Under the pieces are notes generated by a model that was not told where the DNA came from, ran no database searches, and saw only the letters and a program-made list of their open reading frames with translations. From the NCBI GenBank assembly GCA_021771755.1, contig JAETOL010000004.1, positions 62,001-126,000 of the forward strand: a DNA stretch of 64,000 nt, read 5' to 3'. A program made the position numbers and the translations under genes. Positions 16,711 to 26,106 of the stretch are shown one piece after another; within the stretch, counting starts at the first letter, position 1, and each line of letters begins with the position of its first letter. This DNA is from Lachnospiraceae bacterium (GTDB lineage: Bacteria; Bacillota; Clostridia; Lachnospirales; Lachnospiraceae).

Positions 16711-17730
16711 TTACCAGGGGAGCATCGGTGTCTCCACTTTTTTATCACGAAGCATCAGATCCTGAACAGCTTCTGCCGCAGGCTTATCTTCAAAGAGAAC
16801 TTTATTCACTTCTTCTATGATAGGCATTTCCACCTGATATTTCTCCGCAAGGCTCTTTGCTGCTTTGGCTGAATAAACGCCTTCCACTACCATTTTCACC
16901 TCGTCCATAGCCTCTTTCATGGTATAGCCTTTTCCCATAAGATAACCGGCTTTACGATTACGGCTGTGGACACTGGCACAGGTAACGATCAGATCGCCGA
17001 TCCCGGACAGCCCGTAGAAAGTTTCTATCCGTGCTCCCATTTTCGTACCAAGGCGTGCAATTTCTGCAATCCCCCGAGTGATCAACGCAGCTTTCGTGTT
17101 ATCTCCGTATCCCAGGCCGTCTGCAGTGCCCGCCGCAAGAGCGATCACGTTCTTCAAAGCGCCGCCAAGCTCCACGCCAAGGATATCCGGCGTAGTATAT
17201 ACACGGAATACCGGACTCATAAAAATCCCCTGAAGGTATTCTGCCGTCTCTCTTTTTCCTGCACTGATCACACAAGTGGTCGGAATCCCTTTTCCAACCT
17301 CTTCCGCATGACTTGGGCCGGAAAGTACACAGACATCTGCCTGAGGGATTTCCTCACTGATAATCTCGCTCAAGGTCATCAGCGTTTGTTCTTCCACTCC
17401 TTTTGCCACATTAACAATGATCTGACCATCCCTGGTAAACGGCGCCATCTGATGCGCTGTACTTCTGGTAAATGGAGACGGAACTGCCAGAACAGCCACA
17501 TCCGGATCTGAAAGACTTTTTTCCAGATCTGCAGTGATTTCCATTTTTTCCGGAAGACGCACTCCCGGCAGTTTGGATTCATGCTCTCTTTTTTCGCAAA
17601 GCATAGCTACTTCATCCGCAAGTGCTGACCAAAGTGTCACCTCATGGTCGTTATTATAAAGCAGCAAGGCAAGAGCGGTTCCCCAGCTTCCTGCTCCCAG
17701 TACACTTATTTTCGCCATTTTCTCCACCAT
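16711..17730 (-). CDS. gpsA: glycerol-3-phosphate dehydrogenase [NAD(P)+]
   Basis: About 335-339 residues. The N-terminal Rossmann motif is VLGAGSWGTALA, followed by SGPSHAEEV and the family signatures LGGALKNVIALAAG and GLSGIGDLIVTC. It makes sn-glycerol-3-phosphate for phospholipid synthesis. It follows plsY at once, so the donor and the first acyltransferase of lipid synthesis are coexpressed. Two ATGs compete: the first directly after the plsY stop, and a second four codons on (MAKISVLG), with GGAG before it, which matches usual GpsA N-termini. Confidence 0.95.
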   Translation of the reverse strand: MVEKMAKISVLGAGSWGTALALLLYNNDHEVTLWSALADEVAMLCEKREHESKLPGVRLPEKMEITADLEKSLSDPDVAVLAVPSPFTRSTAHQMAPFTRDGQIIVNVAKGVEEQTLMTLSEIISEEIPQADVCVLSGPSHAEEVGKGIPTTCVISAGKRETAEYLQGIFMSPVFRVYTTPDILGVELGGALKNVIALAAGTADGLGYGDNTKAALITRGIAEIARLGTKMGARIETFYGLSGIGDLIVTCASVHSRNRKAGYLMGKGYTMKEAMDEVKMVVEGVYSAKAAKSLAEKYQVEMPIIEEVNKVLFEDKPAAEAVQDLMLRDKKVETPMLPW

Positions 17731-18381
17731 TTAACCTTTCTTCTTTGATTTTCCCAGATATATCTTGTTTTCTGTTCCATTCAAAAGCCGCACTACATTG
17801 GCCCTGTGTCTAAAAAATGCCAGCGCTGTCATCAGCCCCATGACAACATACATTTCCGTCATATAAGGCGGAGTCATCCCGTATGCACCCTTCCAGCCAA
17901 AAAAGAGCATCGCCAGAAAAGCAGCCAGGTATGCGCTCAAAGAGCAGACCGATACATAATGCGTTGTAAAAAACAGCGTAAAGAAGATCACCGCACAGAT
18001 CAAAAAAATCCTCCAGTCAAAGGCAAGGATAAACCCCACAGAAGCTGCGATTCCTTTTCCTCCACGGAAATTCAGATAAAAAGGAAAATTATGTCCCAGA
18101 ATACATCCCGCTGCCGCATAAACAGTTAAAAGGGGCAGAACACTTCCATACGTCTTTCCAAAAAAAACCTTTACCAAAAGAATGGCTGCCACACATTTGA
18201 GGCAGTCACCCAAAAGTGTCATCGCTCCGGCTTTTTTTCCAAAAGTCCGAAGGGCATTTGTCGTTCCCGCATTTCCGCTTCCATGTTCCCTGATATCAGT
18301 CTGATGAAATCTTCCGATAATGTACGAGGTCTGAAAAAGTCCACATACATATCCAATCGCCAAACAAATCAAACGTTCCAT
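17731..18381 (-). CDS. plsY: glycerol-3-phosphate acyltransferase (acyl-phosphate dependent)
   Basis: About 216 residues with several membrane segments. PlsY motifs are present: GSGNAGTTNALR near the first loop, GDCLKC, GHNFPFYLNFRGGKGIA and the C-terminal RHRANVVRLLNGTENKI. It moves the acyl group from acyl-phosphate to glycerol-3-phosphate at the membrane. The reading frame could begin at a GTG at 18405 overlapping der, but the ATG at 18381 gives the usual hydrophobic N-terminus (MERLICLAIGYV). It sits between der and gpsA, a common order in this group. Confidence 0.93.
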   Translation of the reverse strand: MERLICLAIGYVCGLFQTSYIIGRFHQTDIREHGSGNAGTTNALRTFGKKAGAMTLLGDCLKCVAAILLVKVFFGKTYGSVLPLLTVYAAAGCILGHNFPFYLNFRGGKGIAASVGFILAFDWRIFLICAVIFFTLFFTTHYVSVCSLSAYLAAFLAMLFFGWKGAYGMTPPYMTEMYVVMGLMTALAFFRHRANVVRLLNGTENKIYLGKSKKKG

Positions 18382-18388
18382 ACTACTC

Positions 18389-19714
18389 TCATTCCTTTTC
18401 TCCACGCTGACGGATAATAAACTTCAGAGATGTTCCTCTGAAACCGAAAGCCTCCCTGATCTTATTCTCAATATATCTTGTATAAGAGAAATGCATTAAC
18501 TCTTTGTCATTGACAAAAATCACAAATGTAGGCGGACGCACGCCTACCTGAGTCATATAATAGATTTTCAGACGTTTTCCTCTGTCAGACGGCGGCTGCT
18601 GCATAGCAATCGCTTCCGAAAGGATTTCATTCAGCACTCCTGTCTGAATACGAAGTGTCTGGTTTTCGATCACGGCATCAATGGTCTCAAACATTTTGTT
18701 GATTCTCTGCCCCGTCTTCGCAGAAATAAAGACAAGTTCAGCATAAGGCATATATGCCAGGACATCACGAATACGGTTTGTATGTTTGTAAATGGTCTTG
18801 TCATCCTTCTCAATGGCATCCCACTTGTTCACCGCAATGATTACGCCTTTTCCACGTTCATGGGCAATACCCGCGATCTTGGCATCCTGTTCTGTAACGC
18901 CTTCCACCGCATCAATAACGATCACCACCACATGAGCTCTCTCCACAGCGGTCACTGTACGGATCACACTGTACCGTTCAATCTCCTCTTTTACTTTTCC
19001 TTTTCGCCTCAGACCTGCCGTATCAATAAAGATGTAATCTCTTCCCTGCCATTTCACTCTGGCATCTACAGCATCTCTTGTCGTACCCGCAATATCAGAA
19101 ACGATCACTCTGTCTTCGCCTAAAAGACGGTTGATCAGAGATGATTTCCCCACATTCGGCTTTCCTACCACCGCAATCCTCGGAATATCATCCTCTTCCT
19201 CCGTATCTGCTCCTGCCGGAAATTCTTTTATTACTTCATCCAGCATATCTCCCAGACCGGTTCTATTTGCCGCGGAAATCGCATGCGGCTCTCCGATTCC
19301 CAGATTATAAAACTCATAAACATCCATCATATATTTATGGATACTGTCCACCTTATTGACTACCAGGACCACCGGTTTCTGACTGCGGCGGAGCATATCC
19401 GCCACCTTGGCATCAGAATCAACAAGTCCCTGTTTTACATCTGTGATAAAAATAATCACATCTGCTGTGTCAATGGCAATCTGCGCCTGATCTCTCATCT
19501 GAGAAAGAATGATATCACCGCTCTCCGGCTCAATTCCTCCGGTGTCGATCAGTGTAAAGGATTTATCCAGCCATGTAACATCTGCATAGATCCTGTCTCT
19601 GGTCACTCCTGGTGTATCCTTGACAATTGAGATCATCTCTCCCGCAAGGGCATTAAACAATGTGGATTTGCCTACATTAGGCCTCCCCACGATCGCAACT
19701 ACTGGTTTGCTCAT
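18389..19714 (-). CDS. der: ribosome assembly GTPase Der (EngA)
   Basis: 441 residues with two tandem GTPase domains and a C-terminal KH-like domain. The first P-loop GRPNVGKST is at residues 9-17 with DTPG and NKVD; the second, GKPNVGKSS, is near 184 with DTAG and NKWD. Der is needed for 50S subunit maturation. Its start overlaps the 3' end of the DUF512 radical-SAM gene by 38 bases, with AAGGAGA before the ATG, so translation is probably coupled. Confidence 0.97.
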   Translation of the reverse strand: MSKPVVAIVGRPNVGKSTLFNALAGEMISIVKDTPGVTRDRIYADVTWLDKSFTLIDTGGIEPESGDIILSQMRDQAQIAIDTADVIIFITDVKQGLVDSDAKVADMLRRSQKPVVLVVNKVDSIHKYMMDVYEFYNLGIGEPHAISAANRTGLGDMLDEVIKEFPAGADTEEEDDIPRIAVVGKPNVGKSSLINRLLGEDRVIVSDIAGTTRDAVDARVKWQGRDYIFIDTAGLRRKGKVKEEIERYSVIRTVTAVERAHVVVIVIDAVEGVTEQDAKIAGIAHERGKGVIIAVNKWDAIEKDDKTIYKHTNRIRDVLAYMPYAELVFISAKTGQRINKMFETIDAVIENQTLRIQTGVLNEILSEAIAMQQPPSDRGKRLKIYYMTQVGVRPPTFVIFVNDKELMHFSYTRYIENKIREAFGFRGTSLKFIIRQRGEKE

Positions 19715-21059
19715 ACATCTGTCTCCTTATCTGTTTATTATGTTCCGGAGGATCCAGTATAGAAGCTACCAGATCTGCCCCGTCTTCGTCTACTATTACA
19801 ATTTCTGTTCCCAGCTCTTCTTCCAGTTCCTTAACAGAAACATCATCAAGGAAGATGTCCTCTCCGCTTCTCAGCATATTACATGGCAGAAGAAGCTTTT
19901 CTCCCAATGGCTCTCCTTTCAGCTGTTGCCGGAGATCCGTACCTGTGAGCAGACCGGAAACCGTGATCATTTCTCCAAAAAAGTGATTGGCGATCGTCTT
20001 GACATTTACCCTGACATTCGGGAATTTCTCCCGTATCTTGTCCACACATTTTATAATGTACGGCGCTGCAAGTTTTCCTGTCGCAACCGTCATTTCCATA
20101 GAACGCTGATCTCCGGTACGCTCTGCTACTGCTTTACATACTTCCGTTTCCAGAAGCCGCAGCATTCCCACACCGTTCTCCAGCTGCAGATAGCCATCGT
20201 ACCGTTCTGCTTCCGGAAGCTCCTCTCCGGCAAGGATATACCATTCGTCTGAAGCATGAATAAAATGAATCCCATGTTGTGCATACATTTTTTTCTGCCA
20301 GCGATGGATCTGCTCCAGAACTTTCCGGGCATCTTCCCGGGTAAACGGCTCCAGAGGATAAAGACCTTCCCGGAATTTTGACAGCCCTACCGGAACCACC
20401 GAGACACTCTGCAGCACAGGTGCATAAGCCGAAAGCTTTTCCAGGCTGTATTCCAACTCTTCTCCATCATTCACACCCTTGCAAAGAACAATCTGTCCAT
20501 TCATCGTAATGCCCGCCTCAAAAAGCTGATCTGCTTTTTGGAGCGCTTCTCCTGCAAAGCGGTTATGAAGCATTTTGCATCGAAGCTGAGGGTTCATTGT
20601 CTGAAAGGAAATATTGATCGGCTCCAGACGGTAACGGATGATCCGCTCCACATCATGCTGACTCATATTTGTCAGTGTCACATAATTTCCCTGAAGGAAG
20701 GAAAGTCTGGAATCATCGTCCTTAAAGTAAAGAGTCTCCCGCATTCCCGGCGGCATCTGGTCAATAAAACAAAACATACAGTGATTCGTACAGGAACGAT
20801 ACTCATCCATCAATCCGTTATCAAACTCTATACCCAGGTCTTCTTCGTATTCCTTTTCTACCTCCAGCTCCCACAGTTCTCCATCTGCTTTCTGAATCTG
20901 AAGGGTCACAAACTCATCATTCATAAGATAACGATAATCGAAAACATCCTCTACCGGTGTATCATTGATCGTTTCCAGGATATCTCCCGGCTCCAGTTCC
21001 AGTTCCTGAGCAATGCTGCCAGGAAGGACCCTGGAGATCACATGTTTCTTTTTTTTCAT
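19677..21059 (-). CDS. DUF512 radical SAM protein with PDZ-like N-terminus
   Basis: 460 residues from the ATG at 21059 (AAGGG five bases before). A PDZ-like segment ([26 protein letters not shown]) is followed by a radical-SAM-like cluster site [18 protein letters not shown] and a DUF512 domain with [17 protein letters not shown] at the C-terminus. This family lies beside der in many Clostridia and its function is not settled. The gene overlaps der by 38 bases and has no paralogue in the window. A reading frame from 21137 is possible but has no ribosome site. Confidence 0.88.
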   Translation of the reverse strand: MKKKKHVISRVLPGSIAQELELEPGDILETINDTPVEDVFDYRYLMNDEFVTLQIQKADGELWELEVEKEYEEDLGIEFDNGLMDEYRSCTNHCMFCFIDQMPPGMRETLYFKDDDSRLSFLQGNYVTLTNMSQHDVERIIRYRLEPINISFQTMNPQLRCKMLHNRFAGEALQKADQLFEAGITMNGQIVLCKGVNDGEELEYSLEKLSAYAPVLQSVSVVPVGLSKFREGLYPLEPFTREDARKVLEQIHRWQKKMYAQHGIHFIHASDEWYILAGEELPEAERYDGYLQLENGVGMLRLLETEVCKAVAERTGDQRSMEMTVATGKLAAPYIIKCVDKIREKFPNVRVNVKTIANHFFGEMITVSGLLTGTDLRQQLKGEPLGEKLLLPCNMLRSGEDIFLDDVSVKELEEELGTEIVIVDEDGADLVASILDPPEHNKQIRRQMYEQTSSCDRGEA

Positions 21060-21183
21060 AAAATCCCTTTCTGCTGCGTGTGCAGCGTACCTGTCTTTAT
21101 TCAGGCACGCACGGATGAAGTGACTGTACACCTCCACGCTGTAACCATAATAACAATTTTATATGTAAAAATCAATAAATTCC

Positions 21184-21212
21184 TTGACTGGATTTAGGGC
21201 AAATGTTATAAA
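21184..21212 (+). promoter_or_regulatory. promoter of prs
   Basis: TTGACT (21184-21189), a 17-base spacer and TATAAA (21207-21212) lie 47 bases upstream of the prs ATG. Confidence 0.75.
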
Positions 21213-21258
21213 TGTAATAGTACTCAATATTTTATCACTTAAACTCAGGAGGAAAATT

Positions 21259-22434
21259 ATGCCGAATATAGAGTTACTTGAAAAATCACTTCCGGTTGCA
21301 CCTATCCGTATCGCAGCCCTTTCCGGTTGTCAGGATCTTGCCCGAGAAGTTGATAAGAAGCTTGTAAAATTCCGTAAAGAACTGGTTGCCAAAAAAAATT
21401 CCGACAGCATCCCGCAGGGATACTGCGAACCGTCATTCCTTGTAGAATGTGAATGTGTGCGTTTCGGTACCGGAGAAGGAAAAGGCTACATCAAGGAATC
21501 TGTCCGCGGTACAGACCTCTTTATCATGGTAGATATTACAAATTATACTGAAACTTATACCGTTTGCGGACACGAAAATCATATGTCTCCAGATAATCAT
21601 TTTCAGGATCTGAAGCGTATCATCTCTGCTGCAACAGGTAAGGCACACAGAATCAATGTGATCATGCCATTCCTTTATGAAGGACGCCAGCACCGCCGCT
21701 CCAAGAGAGAATCCCTTGACTGCGCTCTGGCACTGAAAGAATTAAGCGATATGGGCGTTGCAAACTTTATCACTTTTGACGCACATGATCCTCGTGTACA
21801 GAACTCGATCCCGCTGAATGGTTTTGACAACTTCTTTCCTACATACCAGTTCCTGAAAGCACTGGTAAAAAATGTGCCTGATTTCAAAATGGACAACGAT
21901 CATCTGATGATCATCAGCCCGGATGAAGGCGCAATGTCAAGAGCTGTTTACTTCTCCAATATCCTCGGAGTGGATATGGGTATGTTCTACAAGAGAAGAG
22001 ACTATTCCACCATCGTAAACGGCAAGAATCCTATCGTAGCCCACGAATTCCTCGGAGACTCGGTAGAGGGCAAGGATGTTGTTATCATCGACGATATGAT
22101 CTCTTCCGGTGAAAGTATGCTGGATGTTGCCAAACAGATCAAAGAACGCCACGCAAGACGTGTATTCATCTGCACCACCTACGGTCTGTTTACCGATGGT
22201 CTTGATAAATTTGACGAATATTACGAAAAAGGCTGGATTGACAAAGTAATCACCACCAACCTGAATTATCGTATTCCGGAACTTCTTACCAAACCATACT
22301 ATATCGAGGCAAACATGAGCAAATACCTTGCAAGTATCATTGACATCATCAATCATGATGTTTCTGTAGAGAAAGTTCGGTCCAGCAACGAAAAGATCAT
22401 GGATCTTATCGAAAAAGTAAATAAATCCAAGTAA
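21259..22434 (+). CDS. prs: ribose-phosphate pyrophosphokinase, long form
   Basis: 391 residues from the ATG with CAGGAGG eight bases upstream. It makes PRPP from ribose-5-phosphate and ATP for nucleotide, His and Trp synthesis. Motifs seen are the flexible-loop YEGRQHRRSKRES, FITFDAHDPRVQN, and the PRPP-binding segment VVIIDDMISSGESM, where the usual DTGGT end is changed to SSGES. It is about 75 residues longer than ordinary Prs, mainly through an N-terminal extension and an insertion around 85-115. I know this long form from other Clostridia; its regulation may differ from the classic enzyme. It is monocistronic. Confidence 0.9.
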   Translation: MPNIELLEKSLPVAPIRIAALSGCQDLAREVDKKLVKFRKELVAKKNSDSIPQGYCEPSFLVECECVRFGTGEGKGYIKESVRGTDLFIMVDITNYTETYTVCGHENHMSPDNHFQDLKRIISAATGKAHRINVIMPFLYEGRQHRRSKRESLDCALALKELSDMGVANFITFDAHDPRVQNSIPLNGFDNFFPTYQFLKALVKNVPDFKMDNDHLMIISPDEGAMSRAVYFSNILGVDMGMFYKRRDYSTIVNGKNPIVAHEFLGDSVEGKDVVIIDDMISSGESMLDVAKQIKERHARRVFICTTYGLFTDGLDKFDEYYEKGWIDKVITTNLNYRIPELLTKPYYIEANMSKYLASIIDIINHDVSVEKVRSSNEKIMDLIEKVNKSK

Positions 22435-22438
22435 AAAA

Positions 22439-22476
22439 ACGGCTGTGGTTTTTATACCACAGCCATTTTTCATTTT
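22439..22476. terminator. bidirectional terminator between prs and pgeF
   Basis: GGCTGTGG / CCACAGCC with an 8-base loop. On the plus strand it is followed by ATTTTTCATTTTTT; on the minus strand by GTTTTTTT. It serves the two convergent genes. Confidence 0.9.
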
Positions 22477-23324
22477 TTCCTGATTCCCAGAAAAGCGGCC
22501 AGATTCCCTCTTTTTCCTTTTGAGGCTCTGTGGGAAAACAGAAATTCCGGGTTACAGCAGGTACATATTCCCGGCATGGAAATATGCTCCGGTAAAATTC
22601 CCGCACGCAAAAAGATCTGTCGGTTTGCTTCCCAAAGATTCAGCTGGTATTTTCCGTCCTGTTTTTTATAAAACAGCTTCGGCCAGAGGTCCGGCAAAAA
22701 TGCTTTTTTGAACGACTCGATCACATCCTCGCTTACCTCATAACAATCCTGACAGATCGATGGTCCAACCGCAGCATAAATATCCGCAGGATCCGATCCG
22801 TAATTTTCCCGAAGTGCGTTCACCGTCACCTCTCCAATCCCTGCAGCAGTGCCTCTCCATCCGGAATGAGAAAGACCAATTGCTTTATGAACAGGATCTA
22901 CGAAGTAAAGAGGCACACAGTCCGCGTAAAACGTTGCCAGAACCAGCCCCGGAACATTCGTCACCATTCCATCCACATCCGTATAAGGACGGGGCTTTGT
23001 AATCCCGTTTCCCCTGTCAGTCTCCGTGATCACACGGACATTTGCTGTATGTGTCTGATCTGAAGTAACAATTTCATCTGCCGCAAATCCAAGCGCAGAT
23101 GAAATTCTTCTGTAGTTTTCTCTCACCGCTTCTTCTCTGTCACCTCTGGTAAAGCTTAAGTTCATCGAGGCATACATTCCCTCGCTGCATCCGCCCAGAC
23201 GTGTACTGAAACCATGAACAAAACCCGGCAGTTTATCAAATTCCGGATAAGTGAGAAAAGTAACTCCTTCTTTTTGACAAACCTTCATATGCGCCGCTTC
23301 TTCCTGTTTCCATATGATCTCCAT
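22470..23324 (-). CDS. pgeF: polyphenol oxidase / purine nucleosidase family (YfiH, PgeF)
   Basis: 284 residues. The family signatures are FSTRLGGCSEG, the His in TSDQTHTANV, the Cys in ADCVPLYF and HSGWRGTAAGI, which together make the zinc site. The family was called multicopper oxidase or laccase; members act on purine nucleosides and, in E. coli, help correct a peptidoglycan precursor error. Which role applies here is unknown. AGGAGGAG lies before the ATG. It heads or precedes nothing obvious; yraN lies 16 bases upstream on the same strand. Confidence 0.88.
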   Translation of the reverse strand: MEIIWKQEEAAHMKVCQKEGVTFLTYPEFDKLPGFVHGFSTRLGGCSEGMYASMNLSFTRGDREEAVRENYRRISSALGFAADEIVTSDQTHTANVRVITETDRGNGITKPRPYTDVDGMVTNVPGLVLATFYADCVPLYFVDPVHKAIGLSHSGWRGTAAGIGEVTVNALRENYGSDPADIYAAVGPSICQDCYEVSEDVIESFKKAFLPDLWPKLFYKKQDGKYQLNLWEANRQIFLRAGILPEHISMPGICTCCNPEFLFSHRASKGKRGNLAAFLGIRKK

Positions 23325-23339
23325 AGGTCTCCTCCTTTT

Positions 23340-23693
23340 TTATCTGCGGTAATCAAAAGCGTTCTGTATCCACTCTATACGGTCACCGTCAATGGCAACT
23401 ACGTCAAACCTGCAGGGTGTGTCAAGTCCGTACCCCTGCTTAAGCAGATAGAACTCCGCTGTACGACTGACAGCTTTTTGTTTGCGCCAGTCCACTGCAG
23501 CCGAAGCCCATCCTCTCTCTCCGGTATGCCTGTATTTCACTTCCACAAATACCAGATACTTCCCGTCTTTCGCAATCAAGTCAATCTCCCCTGATCTGCA
23601 GCGGAAATTTTTTTCTATGACAAACAATCCCTGTTTTTTCAAAAAAGCAGCCGCTTTCTGTTCATAACGGCTGCCCAGCTCACGTTTGTTAAT
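23340..23693 (-). CDS. yraN: YraN family endonuclease-fold protein (UPF0102), probable ATT start
   Basis: 117 residues if started at the ATT at 23693. The conserved YraN N-terminus NKRELGSRYEQKAAAFLKKQG is fully encoded upstream of the first usual start codon (TTG at 23642), and the frame closes 30 bases above the ATT at a TAA without any ATG, GTG or TTG. The body shows the nuclease-like pattern SGEIDLIAKDG and VFVEVKYRH. The role of the family is unsettled; it resembles Holliday-junction resolvases. It lies between rnhB and pgeF as in many Firmicutes. Starting at TTG 23642 would lose the conserved first helix. Confidence 0.85.
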   Translation of the reverse strand: MNKRELGSRYEQKAAAFLKKQGLFVIEKNFRCRSGEIDLIAKDGKYLVFVEVKYRHTGERGWASAAVDWRKQKAVSRTAEFYLLKQGYGLDTPCRFDVVAIDGDRIEWIQNAFDYRR

Positions 23694-23768
23694 CGCACTC
23701 TCTCTTTTCCTGTTCGTGTAGGTATCTTATGTATTTCTTTCTTTTTTTCTTTTCCTATGTCTATCCAT

Positions 23769-24524
23769 TTACACAAAATGCGTAATAAAGCTTGCACGGT
23801 GAATGGGTGACGGGCCGTATTTTTTCAATGCCTCGATATGTTCGGAAGATCCGTATCCTTTATTGGAAGCGAATCCATATCCCGGCATCGCCTTATCGTA
23901 CTCCACCATAAGTCTGTCTCTGGTAACCTTTGCCACGATGCTGGCCGCCGCAATGGAGGCGCTTTTGGCATCGCCTTTGATAATAGGCACCTGGGGGATC
24001 TCTATCTGAGGAATCGTCACTGCATCGTTTAAAAGAAGCTGTGGGCATACGGAAAGCTTACTTACCGCCTGGCGCATTGCCTCGTAGGTTGCCTGGAGAA
24101 TATTGATCTCATCAATACGGGCCGGAGAAGCCATTCCCACCCCTATACTGACAGCCTCCTTTTGAATTACCTCATAAAGCTCTTCTCGCTTTTTTGCAGA
24201 CAGTTTTTTTGAATCATTCAGATATAAGATTTCATGGTCTTTAGGAAGTATCACCGCACAGGCCACTACCGGTCCGGCCAAAGGTCCTCTCCCCACTTCA
24301 TCAATACCGCAAAGATATCCCAAATGCTCATATTTTCGTTCATACTCCATCATATGTTCCATTCGGAGTTTTTCTGCCCGGAGAGCTTCCTCTGCTTTTC
24401 TGCTTTTTTCGATCAGTTTCCGGACACCACTTCTGTCATCTTCCCGATACACTTCCCGGAGCCGGCGCTGTTCTTCCATGGATGCAGTCTCAAATTCCGC
24501 CCTGATCTCTGCTATCTTCTTCAT
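23769..24524 (-). CDS. rnhB: ribonuclease HII
   Basis: 251 residues with an N-terminal helical extension of about 70 residues rich in Arg and Glu, then the RNase HII core. Active-site motifs are CGIDEVGRGPLAGPV, the Asp in LNDSKKLS, and ASIVAKVTRDRLM. It cuts RNA in DNA/RNA hybrids and at single ribonucleotides. It follows rbgA by three bases, part of the rplS-lepB-rbgA-rnhB-yraN series. The N-terminal extension is also seen in other Firmicutes. Confidence 0.96.
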   Translation of the reverse strand: MKKIAEIRAEFETASMEEQRRLREVYREDDRSGVRKLIEKSRKAEEALRAEKLRMEHMMEYERKYEHLGYLCGIDEVGRGPLAGPVVACAVILPKDHEILYLNDSKKLSAKKREELYEVIQKEAVSIGVGMASPARIDEINILQATYEAMRQAVSKLSVCPQLLLNDAVTIPQIEIPQVPIIKGDAKSASIAAASIVAKVTRDRLMVEYDKAMPGYGFASNKGYGSSEHIEALKKYGPSPIHRASFITHFV

Positions 24525-24527
24525 TTT

Positions 24528-25376
24528 TTACTCCTTCGGTGCCCATTCCAGGGTAATTCGTCCCAGCTTGCCACTTCTAAAATCATCAAAGAAAAGACCG
24601 GATGCTTTTGCGTAATCCAGTTCTTCTCCTTTTTTCAGACATCCTCTTGCTCTTGCAATGCCCTGAAGGATCTCAAGCGCTTCTCCGGTCTCATCTGCCT
24701 CATATCGCTCCTGAAGAACTCCCGGATAGTTTTTCTTCAAATAACCGATCAAAGAAAGCGCAAGCTCTTCCATATTCAGGATATCATCTTTGATCGAACC
24801 CACATAGGCAAGCCGGATACCTACTTCCTGATCTTCAAATTTTGGCCAGAGAATTCCCGGAGTGTCCAGAAGCTCCACATTTTTATTTAATCGTATCCAC
24901 TGTTTTCCTTTTGTCACACCTGGACGATTGCCGGTTTTCGCACATGCTTTTCCGGCAAAGGTATTAATAAAAGTAGATTTTCCCACATTGGGGATTCCTG
25001 CAACCATAGCCCGGATAGGACGGTTCTTAATACCTCTTCTCCGGTCTCTTTCAATTTTTTCCCGGCAGGCCTCCTGTATTACATTCTGAATCGCCTTCAT
25101 TCCGGCACCATTTCTGGAATCCACTTTCACAACATGGAATCCTTTTCCCTGAAAATATTCTTTCCACGCTTCGTTTTGTCTTTCATCTGCCAGATCTGCT
25201 TTGTTCAAAAGAATCAATCTTGACTTATTCTGCCCAAGCCTGTCAATATCCGGATTCCTGCTGGATAAGGGAACACGAGCATCTACAAGTTCAATGATCA
25301 GATCAATCAGTTTCAGATCTTCCTGCATCTGTCTTTTTGCCTTGGTCATATGACCAGGATACCACTGTACGTTCAT
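24528..25376 (-). CDS. rbgA: 50S assembly GTPase RbgA (YlqF)
   Basis: 282 residues with the circularly permuted GTPase order: NKAD (G4) near residue 58, then GIPNVGKSTF (G1) near 128 and DTPG (G3) near 175. The start WYPGHMTKAKRQM is the family signature. It helps late 50S assembly, in keeping with its place between rplS/lepB and rnhB. A Shine-Dalgarno AAAGG lies 10 bases before the ATG. Confidence 0.96.
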   Translation of the reverse strand: MNVQWYPGHMTKAKRQMQEDLKLIDLIIELVDARVPLSSRNPDIDRLGQNKSRLILLNKADLADERQNEAWKEYFQGKGFHVVKVDSRNGAGMKAIQNVIQEACREKIERDRRRGIKNRPIRAMVAGIPNVGKSTFINTFAGKACAKTGNRPGVTKGKQWIRLNKNVELLDTPGILWPKFEDQEVGIRLAYVGSIKDDILNMEELALSLIGYLKKNYPGVLQERYEADETGEALEILQGIARARGCLKKGEELDYAKASGLFFDDFRSGKLGRITLEWAPKE

Positions 25377-25382
25377 ATATAC

Positions 25383-25985
25383 CTAGCCTTTCAAAATTCC
25401 TATTTTTTCTCTGGGAGAACAGGTAAACCAGAGTTTTCCTACAATATAACGTTTTTTTACCGTTCCGATATCTGCATACCGGCTGTCCTCACTGTTATTT
25501 CTGTTGTCACCCAGAACAAAATACTCTCCTGATTTTAAACTTACGCCATTTTCCGCCAAACCCGGATTTATTATTTCAGGATAATCGGCTGCCTCATCGT
25601 ATACTTCTCCGTCAATATAGATCACTCCATTCCGGATTCGTATAGTCTCTCCCGGAAGACCGATCACCCTCCGTATATGCAAAGCAGCATCATCACTGGC
25701 ATTTGTCCGAAAAACAATCATATCCCCTCTTTGCGGAGAGGCAACTTTATATATCAGCTGGTTCATGAAAAACCGGTCACCCACCTCAATGGTCGGTTCC
25801 ATAGAGCTTTCCTGCATCGTAACTGTCTGAAACATAAGAATCGCCGTAAGCACTGCAAATACAAGCGTTACTGCGATTTCAAATACCCGGCGCAGAGATT
25901 TTCTCAGCTTTTCATTTTCCAGTTTCAGCTTCCATTCCAGTATCTTTGGATGTTCTTTCCAGTTTTTTAAATTTCTGATATCCAT
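25383..25985 (-). CDS. lepB: signal peptidase I with Arg at the catalytic Lys position
   Basis: 200 residues, one N-terminal membrane segment (about 35-55) preceded by a 30-residue cytoplasmic tail. Box B has the catalytic Ser61 (ESSMEPTI), box C RGDMIVF and box E GDNRNNSEDSRY. In box D, where the family has IKR(V/A)(I/V)GLPG with the general-base Lys, this protein reads HIRRVIGLPGE, with Arg105 at the Lys place. The nucleotides give CGG AGG clearly. The family removes signal peptides outside the membrane with a Ser-Lys pair. Whether Arg can serve, or another residue takes over, is open. It lies in its usual place between rplS and rbgA. Confidence 0.88.
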   Translation of the reverse strand: MDIRNLKNWKEHPKILEWKLKLENEKLRKSLRRVFEIAVTLVFAVLTAILMFQTVTMQESSMEPTIEVGDRFFMNQLIYKVASPQRGDMIVFRTNASDDAALHIRRVIGLPGETIRIRNGVIYIDGEVYDEAADYPEIINPGLAENGVSLKSGEYFVLGDNRNNSEDSRYADIGTVKKRYIVGKLWFTCSPREKIGILKG

Positions 25986-26045
25986 ATGAATTCTCCATAC
26001 GTAAATCGATAATCTTTCAGAATTTCTTGTTAAATATATACTTTT

Positions 26046-26080
26046 GCAAAAAGAGGGACAATACCTGTCGTTATTGTCCC
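26046..26080 (-). terminator. terminator of rplS
   Basis: GGGACAAT / ATTGTCCC with a 10-base loop, followed on the minus strand by CTCTTTTTG. It lies about 27 bases after the rplS stop codon and separates rplS from lepB. Confidence 0.85.
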
Positions 26081-26106
26081 TGCTTTTAACACTTCTTAAA
26101 TTGTCA

